DNA of 11,816 nt from Dehalococcoidia bacterium (GTDB taxonomy: Bacteria; Chloroflexota; Dehalococcoidia; Dehalococcoidales; Fen-1064). The stretch is taken from assembly GCA_011192055.1 (NCBI GenBank), contig DUES01000202.1:1-11816 (forward strand), written 5' to 3'. The notes beneath the pieces were generated by a model that did not search any database, had not been told where the DNA came from, and saw nothing but the letters and a program-made list of their open reading frames with translations. Below, piece by piece: positions 7,573 to 11,816 of this stretch (the stretch's first letter is position 1; every line of letters begins with the position of its first letter). Made by a program: the position numbers and the translations under genes.

Positions 7573-8129
7573 TATTCTACCTGCACTCCACCTGAGATTT
7601 CCCTTTCAAACCTGGGATAGGGATAAGCATGCTTCATCACTTCTGTTAGACATACTATATACATCAGACATAAATAAATCAATCTCCCACAGGAAGGACA
7701 GCCCACCCGGAATAGCGATCGGCGTCTCCCTGCCCGCCCTGATGCAATTATGGCACCTCATAGTCTGTGTACCGCTGCTTCTCAATTTCTAATGCTTTTT
7801 TTGGAGTATAGCACGGATTATACGTAATACATAGCTAAAATGATTCCAAAATATCAACTGCTGATCTGAATATTCAGGTCAATGTGATCTGAGTGAGAAT
7901 CGAACCTATCCAAGGGGTGTGTTGCAGGTGTCAAAAACCACGATCCATAATCCACCCCTCACCAGAGACATTCTCAATGCTACCAATGGATTCATAGAAT
8001 TTACTGACAAAAACCTATTTTATTACTTCTGTGAGTGGGTTACCATATCGTCCACTCAAGGTAACGCTCAGTCTGTGAACCGTAACCGCAATGATCATTG
8101 CATGTTTCGGTTCAAACACGTCGATATGA
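7573..8129. other. Gene-poor region with palindrome and short repeats
   Basis: No convincing gene is seen. Two short plus-strand frames (7547-7792 and 7919-8134) have no recognisable domain or ribosome binding site. The region holds the metallophosphoesterase promoter, a run of seven T at about 7796-7802, a perfect 12-bp palindrome CTGAATATTCAG (7866-7877) that extends with one wobble pair, and TGATCTGA repeated at 7862-7869 and 7885-7892. CAGGTCAATG at 7875-7884 recurs at 8357-8366 beside the IS end. The stretch may be decayed sequence around an old insertion. Confidence 0.5.
7654..7682 (-). promoter_or_regulatory. Sigma70-type promoter for the metallophosphoesterase gene
   Basis: On the minus strand TTGATT (complement of 7677-7682) and TATAGT (complement of 7654-7659) are separated by exactly 17 bases. 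Transcription would start near 7647, about 75 bases upstream of the GTG start codon. Spacing and position are good; each box differs from the consensus in only one or two bases. Confidence 0.55.
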
Positions 8130-8333
8130 TATGATTGCCACATTACTATACGCCGCCAGGAGGTCATACTGGACCAGGCGAAAGCCGTTATTAAACTTAA
8201 TGAAGATATTCTTGAAGAAGCTAAGATATTGATTGAGCAGTGGCGGCAGGAGTATAATCAGGTACGTCCGCGTAGTGCCAAAAACTATCGTCCGCCAGCA
8301 CCAGAGACTATTTCAGGTATGGCAACGACGTAA
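8130..8333 (+). pseudogene. C-terminal fragment of an IS3/rve-type transposase
   Basis: An open frame that follows an in-frame TGA at 8127-8129 and ends at TAA (8331-8333) encodes about 67 residues. Its second half contains IEQWRQEYNQVRPRSAKNYRPPAPE, which matches the end of rve integrase-core transposases (IS3 orfB and relatives): W-R-x-[DE]-YN-x-x-RPHSxLxYRxPxxE. The DDE catalytic core and all upstream parts are missing, and the first half of the fragment (from about 8163) resembles only the helical part just before that tail. The histidine normally in RPHS is Arg here and the Leu is Lys, consistent with decay. It is a dead remnant lacking its 5' part. Confidence 0.75.
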
Positions 8334-8363
8334 GAAGTGGTACAAACTAATGGGGGCAGGTCA
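8334..8363. mobile_element. Probable right end of the decayed insertion sequence
   Basis: Immediately after the transposase stop, the sequence runs GTGGTACAAACTAATGGGGG followed by CAGGTCA, ending near 8363. Read inward on the other strand this begins TGACCTGCCCCC, which looks like the TGA-starting terminal inverted repeats of IS3-family elements. No matching left-end repeat was found upstream in the window, so the element is truncated. The exact end base is an estimate. Confidence 0.45.
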
Positions 8364-8409
8364 ATGCTGACCAGCCGTACCGTCAGCCGGTGATCTGGCA
8401 AGAGGGCCA

Positions 8410-9297
8410 ATGAGCGATACGGGAACCACAGACAGCCATAAACCTGCTGAGAACCGTCCCAAGGTGGGGGTAGTGATCGGAGGGGGTGGACTGAAGAGTC
8501 TGGCCGCCATTCCTCTCTTCGAGTTGCTCCGTGACGCCCGGATAGAGGTTGACCTGCTGGTGGGTTGCAGCGGCGGTGGCATCATGGCCACAGTCTGGGG
8601 GGCCGGATACGAGCCGGAGCAAATGCGCGCTCTGATCACGGAGCACCTGAACAAGAAGCTCTTTCACCACATTAATTACCGCTCCATAATGGGTATCGCC
8701 AAACTGCCGTTCGGCCGTTTTGACAAGTCTTCCGGAGTACTGAAAGCAAGCCCTTTCCGGCGCATGTACCAGCGGATTTATGGTGACCTTCGGCTCGAAC
8801 AACTTCGCCCCGAGACCATCCTGCAGGCGACTGATTTCCAGACCGGAGACGGTGTTATCCTGAGCACCGGCCTGGTTTCCGATGCCGTCTATGCTTCCGG
8901 GGCTCTGTTTCCCATACTGCCGCCGATATGCATTGATGGACGATGGTACATTGACGGCGCGTTCAGTTCCAATGTACCCGTTATGGAAGCGGTAAAGCGC
9001 AATATGGATGTCATCATCGTCGTTGTCCTGCAAGAGCAGTTAGAGCAGGACCCGCAGGGATTCATCGACTGCTACTATACGGTTCAGAAGACTTGGGTTC
9101 GTGCCCTGACCCGGAGCCAGCTATCTCTGTCCGTTGACCTGCACCATCATGAAATTGTCATCATTCAGGTTCCCTTCGATAAGTACATCCAGGTCTGGGA
9201 CGTGGATGACGTGCCATCAATCCTGGAGACCGGCCGGAGGGCTGTAGATGAGATGAAGGACGAGATTCTCTCCGCGATGGAGAGCTCTCTGGTGTAA
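8410..9297 (+). CDS. Patatin-like phospholipase (RssA/NTE-type)
   Basis: 295 residues. After a polar 17-residue leader, residues 18-60 give the patatin N-terminus: VGVVIGGGGLKSLA (oxyanion loop; relatives usually have GGGxRG, so Arg is replaced by Leu-Lys here) and the nucleophile elbow GCSGGG with Ser54. The second catalytic residue is D182 in IDGAFSSNVPV (the DGG/DGA motif), followed by a hydrophobic strand MDVIIVVVLQ. This is the Ser-Asp dyad of bacterial patatins, which hydrolyse acyl ester bonds of lipids. No signal peptide or membrane helix is seen, so it is probably cytoplasmic or peripheral at the membrane. AGAGGG sits 3 bases before the ATG. It begins 46 bases after the IS end and has no obvious operon partner; the next gene is 266 bases away. 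Substrate unknown. Confidence 0.9.
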   Translation: MSDTGTTDSHKPAENRPKVGVVIGGGGLKSLAAIPLFELLRDARIEVDLLVGCSGGGIMATVWGAGYEPEQMRALITEHLNKKLFHHINYRSIMGIAKLPFGRFDKSSGVLKASPFRRMYQRIYGDLRLEQLRPETILQATDFQTGDGVILSTGLVSDAVYASGALFPILPPICIDGRWYIDGAFSSNVPVMEAVKRNMDVIIVVVLQEQLEQDPQGFIDCYYTVQKTWVRALTRSQLSLSVDLHHHEIVIIQVPFDKYIQVWDVDDVPSILETGRRAVDEMKDEILSAMESSLV

Positions 9298-9563
9298 GGA
9301 GGATGGGTCCGGCCAGAGCCGAGTCAGCCAGACTATCAACACACTTGGCGACAAAGACATCGGGACTGCAACGATGGTAATGCCTGCTCCTGGCAGGTGT
9401 CACGGCAACCGGGATTGGCCAGTACCTGCAATCAGGAAGATGTATTAGTATTGGGGAAACAAGCAGGCCGTGGGGCAACCTTTCTGCCGGTGGCCGGGTG
9501 ATACCAGAATATGACTCGTTGACCCTCGTATAAACCAAAGTTAAACGAGTATCGAGTTTGATT
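9298..9563. other. Intergenic region with two hairpins
   Basis: No gene is supported; a 25-codon frame from the ATG at 9303 directly abuts AAGGAGG and is not credible. ATGCCTGC (9380-9387) can pair with GCAGGTGT (9393-9400) around a 5-base loop, with two wobble pairs. A second two-part hairpin uses GGCC/GGCC (9466-9469/9492-9495) outside GGCA/TGCC (9474-9477/9485-9488). Neither is followed by a T-run, though either could help end transcription of the patatin gene. The right part holds the promoter and inverted repeat described separately. Confidence 0.4.
9514..9550 (+). promoter_or_regulatory. Putative promoter embraced by an inverted repeat, upstream of the binding-protein gene
   Basis: TTGACC (9519-9524) and TTAAAC (9541-9546) are 16 bases apart and could be -35 and -10 boxes. 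The -10 is poor and only 17 bases from the start codon, so the transcript leader would be very short. ACTCGTT (9514-9520) and AACGAGT (9544-9550) are exact inverted repeats that overlap both boxes, and CTCGT occurs once more at 9525-9529. The arrangement would suit an operator controlling the solute-binding protein and sensor pair. No regulator gene is visible. Confidence 0.35.
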
Positions 9564-10874
9564 ATGCAAGTTATAAGACATATAGCTCTTATCCTGTTAG
9601 CTGTTACATTGGCTTTCTCACTGGGAGCTTGTGCGAGGGAAGAAGGCCCGGCGACAACGCCAGAGGTCAAAGAAACTCCTGCACCAGAAACCGGGCAGCC
9701 AGTGACCATAACCTGGTCCTTCTGGGGAGACCCATGGGAAGTCGATGTGAATATGAGGGTCATCGATGTCTTTGAGGCTGACTTCCCGGATATCAAGGTG
9801 GAGATTCTGCACGAACCGTGGTCCACCTATTTTGACAAGGTTGAAGAATTGTTTGCCAGTGATTCACCTCCCGATGTCATGTTCCTGGAAGATATACCAA
9901 TCTACGCCGGCAGAGGTTTACTGGAAAGTCTGGAACCATATATCCAAAGGGACAACTATGATACCACCGATTTTTACCCGGGGCTTTTGCGTGCAATGAC
10001 TCACCAGGATTCGCTTTACGGCCTCGCCCGCGACAATGACACCAAGGTTATCTTCTACAATAAACCACTCTTCGATGAAGCCAGGCTGCCCTATCCGGTC
10101 TGTGGCTGGAGCTGGGAGGACCTGCGCCAAACGGCAATGAAACTCACCAAGAAGGAAAATGGTGAGACAAAGCAATACGGCTTCGCCTATGAACCGGACA
10201 AGTGGTGGCGGCTGTGGGTATGGCAAAATGGTGGTGAAGTCTATGATGACGACTTTGGACCTACTAAAACACTCCTTGACAGCCCGGAAGCCATTGATGC
10301 AATCCAGTTCCTTGCCGATCTGACTAATGTTGACAGGGTGACTCCACCATACGAAGTGCAAAGAACCTCTCTCGGCATTGGGCAGCTTTTCCAGAGCGGG
10401 GCACTGGCTATGGCCTTCGGCAATCATGCACTGGTACCTGGCTTCGCTGACACACCGGGCCTCAGATGGGACATAGTTTGCCTGCCCCAGAACAAACATA
10501 GAGTCAATGTCGCCGACGGGGCGGGCTACGTGATAACGGCTGGATCCAGGAACAAAGAGGCTGCCTGGACCTTCCTCAAGTGGCTGGAAAGCCCTAAGGG
10601 TCAAGCTATCTTCACCGAATCGGGGATTGCCGTGCCCGCCAGGAGGTCCGTGGGACAGGCAAATATCTTCCTGAAGCAACAACCTCCTCACAATGCAGCC
10701 GTCTTTCTTGAAGAGACGGAGCTTGGACGCCCCAATCCAATCTTCAGACGTGGCCAGGAGGTCGGGGGCCTTTTCGATGAAGCCTTCAGACCGGTCTGGA
10801 AGGGAGAGAGGAGCGCTTCGGAAGCAGTGGCTGAGGTTGTGCCTGAGGTGAACCGGCTTTTGGACGGACGTTAG
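9564..10874 (+). CDS. Extracellular solute-binding lipoprotein, family 1 (sugar/UgpB-MalE type)
   Basis: 436 residues from the ATG at 9564; a TTG two codons earlier (9558) is in frame, but the ATG gives a normal signal peptide and GAG at 9554-9556 is better placed for it. Residues 1-22 are a hydrophobic lipoprotein signal ending in the lipobox LGAC, so C23 should be lipidated and the protein anchored outside the membrane. A Pro/Thr/Glu-rich tether (about 24-46) precedes the binding domain, which begins VTITWSFWGDPWE. Family features follow: FEADFPDIKVEI, PDVMFLEDIPIYAGRGLLESLEPYI, YGLARDNDTKVIFYNKPLFDEA, GWSWEDLRQTAMKLTK, LFQSGALAMAFGN, AAWTFLKWLESPKGQAIFTESGIAVPARRS. Such proteins capture sugars or glycerol-phosphate compounds for ABC transporters. 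No permease or ATPase gene follows; instead a sensor gene starts 13 bases downstream. The ligand cannot be told from sequence. Confidence 0.93.
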   Translation: MQVIRHIALILLAVTLAFSLGACAREEGPATTPEVKETPAPETGQPVTITWSFWGDPWEVDVNMRVIDVFEADFPDIKVEILHEPWSTYFDKVEELFASDSPPDVMFLEDIPIYAGRGLLESLEPYIQRDNYDTTDFYPGLLRAMTHQDSLYGLARDNDTKVIFYNKPLFDEARLPYPVCGWSWEDLRQTAMKLTKKENGETKQYGFAYEPDKWWRLWVWQNGGEVYDDDFGPTKTLLDSPEAIDAIQFLADLTNVDRVTPPYEVQRTSLGIGQLFQSGALAMAFGNHALVPGFADTPGLRWDIVCLPQNKHRVNVADGAGYVITAGSRNKEAAWTFLKWLESPKGQAIFTESGIAVPARRSVGQANIFLKQQPPHNAAVFLEETELGRPNPIFRRGQEVGGLFDEAFRPVWKGERSASEAVAEVVPEVNRLLDGR

Positions 10875-10876
10875 GT

Positions 10877-10882
10877 GGGAGG
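10877..10882 (+). promoter_or_regulatory. Strong ribosome binding site GGGAGG for the CHASE3-HAMP sensor
   Basis: It lies in the 13-base gap after the solute-binding protein stop, with 5 bases to the ATG. It fixes the start of the sensor gene and supports co-translation in one transcript. Confidence 0.6.
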
Positions 10883-10887
10883 ATACC

Positions 10888-11816
10888 ATGCCTCGCTGGC
10901 CTGATATCAAGATTGGTCAAAGGATCCTTCTCGGCTTCGGTTTTGCGGCCTTCTTGACTCTATTAGTCGCCGCCGTCTCCATTTACTACCTTAGAGGCGT
11001 AGGGCAGGAGCTGACCTCGATAGCTGAACAGGACCAACTTCTGTTAACCAATGCCCTGGAGCTACAGGTGGCCGTGGAACAGGAGAGCGACGGTGTCCGC
11101 GGCTATTTGCTTTCCGGAGACCAGAGCTTCCTGGAGCCGTTCACTACCGGGCAGTCCCATTATTCCGAGGCGGCAACGGAACTGGAAGGCCTGGTTGAAT
11201 CTCAGGAGAATAGGCAACTCCTCTCTGACATCAATACGCTGCACCATGAATTCCTGAAGATTGCTGAGGAGGAGATCACACTGCATGAGCAGGGCTTTCC
11301 TCAATCCGCGATCTTCCTGTGGCAGAAGCAGGGTAACGAGATAAAAGGTGATCTTCATGCCAGTCTCACTGGCTTCATAGAACGGCAGGAGGGGGTAATC
11401 TCTCAGCATGCCCAGGAAGCACAATCTCAGCAAAATCAGGCGCTGGTCATCGCGCTGATTCTGGTTGTGGTAGCCTGGGTAGCAGGTATGGCAGGTGGAA
11501 TATGGATCAGCCGTAGTATCACACGACCCATCAAGAGTCTTGTTTCGGCAACCCAAGCTATCTCAAAGGGAGACCTGACCACCAGAACATCCATGTCTGG
11601 CACGGACGAACTGACAACGCTCGGCAGTGCTATGAACCAGATGGTCAGAGACCTTGCCCAATCGAGGGAAACTACAGAAAATCTGACCGCCCAGTTGCGA
11701 GACCTGGTCGGCACACTGGAGCAGCGGGTAGCCGAGCGCACACATGAACTGGAAAGGCTGGAAGAACTCGGCCGCGCCATCATCGATGCCCCCCACGATG
11801 CTTCCACGTTGCCTGA
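10888..11816 (+). CDS. CHASE3-HAMP membrane sensor, 3' partial (histidine kinase or related output likely)
   Basis: The frame runs open to the window end; 309 residues are visible. The ATG at 10888 has a strong GGGAGG (10877-10882) with 5-base spacing. Order: a membrane helix at about 13-35, an extracytoplasmic helical domain (about 40-180) with the CHASE3 hallmark RGYLLSGDQSFLEPF (about 71-85), a second membrane helix (about 185-208), a HAMP domain (about 208-262: ISRSITRPIKSLVSATQAISKGDL), then a coiled coil with QRVAERTHELERLEELGRAI, the usual linker into a GAF domain and kinase, phosphatase or cyclase output. The output domain is outside the window, so its class is unknown. Operon position, 13 bases after the solute-binding lipoprotein, suggests the two proteins sense the same ligand, although a CHASE3 receptor that responds to a binding protein is an inference. 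Confidence 0.88.
   Translation, partial: MPRWPDIKIGQRILLGFGFAAFLTLLVAAVSIYYLRGVGQELTSIAEQDQLLLTNALELQVAVEQESDGVRGYLLSGDQSFLEPFTTGQSHYSEAATELEGLVESQENRQLLSDINTLHHEFLKIAEEEITLHEQGFPQSAIFLWQKQGNEIKGDLHASLTGFIERQEGVISQHAQEAQSQQNQALVIALILVVVAWVAGMAGGIWISRSITRPIKSLVSATQAISKGDLTTRTSMSGTDELTTLGSAMNQMVRDLAQSRETTENLTAQLRDLVGTLEQRVAERTHELERLEELGRAIIDAPHDASTLP

Noticed and set aside
7547..7792. 81-codon plus-strand frame overlapping the start of the metallophosphoesterase
   Set aside because: Antisense to the start and promoter of a well-supported gene, no domain and no ribosome binding site.
7893..7915. Minus-strand GGTTCGATTCTCAC resembling the T-arm of a tRNA
   Set aside because: The T-stem has two mismatches, and no acceptor stem, anticodon arm or CCA end can be fitted around it.
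7919..8134. 71-codon plus-strand frame upstream of the transposase fragment
   Set aside because: No similarity to any family I know, composition unlike the neighbours' coding sequence and no convincing ribosome binding site; treated as non-coding.
8383..9033. 216-codon minus-strand frame opposite the patatin gene
   Set aside because: Antisense shadow of a gene with intact catalytic motifs; no domain of its own.
9303..9380. 25-codon frame starting right after the patatin stop, preceded by AAGGAGG
   Set aside because: The Shine-Dalgarno-like stretch directly abuts the ATG, leaving no spacing, and the peptide shows no features.
9558..9563. TTG at 9558 as start of the solute-binding protein
   Set aside because: The ATG at 9564 has better spacing to GAG at 9554-9556 and gives a standard lipoprotein signal peptide.
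9918..10910. 330-codon minus-strand frame opposite the solute-binding protein gene
   Set aside because: Fully antisense to a gene with clear family motifs; it lacks domains and is explained by codon bias in the real gene.

Overview
The window reads as a chromosomal piece of a free-living bacterium. The split, archaeal-style glutamate synthase genes, a DivIVA-like coiled-coil protein, a lipoprotein-type solute-binding protein and moderate GC content would all fit an uncultivated Chloroflexota (Dehalococcoidia-like) genome. That placement is inferred from gene style only; no rRNA or tRNA gene is present to confirm it.

Layout: (1) 1-5128, a tightly packed + strand operon of three glutamate-synthase-type genes. 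The first is cut by the window edge and carries a ferredoxin-like cysteine cluster on a degenerate synthase barrel. The second is the canonical FMN/Fe-S synthase subunit. The third fuses a class II glutamine amidotransferase to a GXGXG domain. Together they could take the amide nitrogen of glutamine and add it to 2-oxoglutarate (or a related acceptor) using reduced ferredoxin-like electrons. No flavin reductase subunit is visible. (2) 5129-5631, about 500 bases without a convincing gene. It holds a GC-rich foldable stretch with two mutually exclusive stems and a perfect 16-bp palindrome. (3) 5632-6915, a DivIVA-like coiled-coil protein with an acidic linker and a small alpha/beta C-terminal domain. 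(4) 7036-7572, a convergent minus-strand metallophosphoesterase with a good sigma70-type promoter at 7654-7682. (5) 7573-8409, a gene-poor stretch ending in the C-terminal scrap of an IS3/rve-type transposase and a probable IS end. (6) 8410-9297, a patatin-like lipase. (7) 9298-9563, an intergenic region with hairpins and a putative promoter embraced by an inverted repeat. (8) 9564 to the window end, a lipoprotein sugar-type solute-binding protein followed 13 bases later by a CHASE3-HAMP membrane sensor that runs off the window. This looks like a ligand-capture plus signalling pair rather than a normal ABC transporter operon.

The two most interesting points are the unusual glutamate synthase arrangement (active subunit, degenerate ferredoxin-bearing paralogue and fused amidotransferase/GXGXG protein) and the solute-binding protein apparently dedicated to a CHASE3 sensor. 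No CRISPR array, phage module or defence island is visible.
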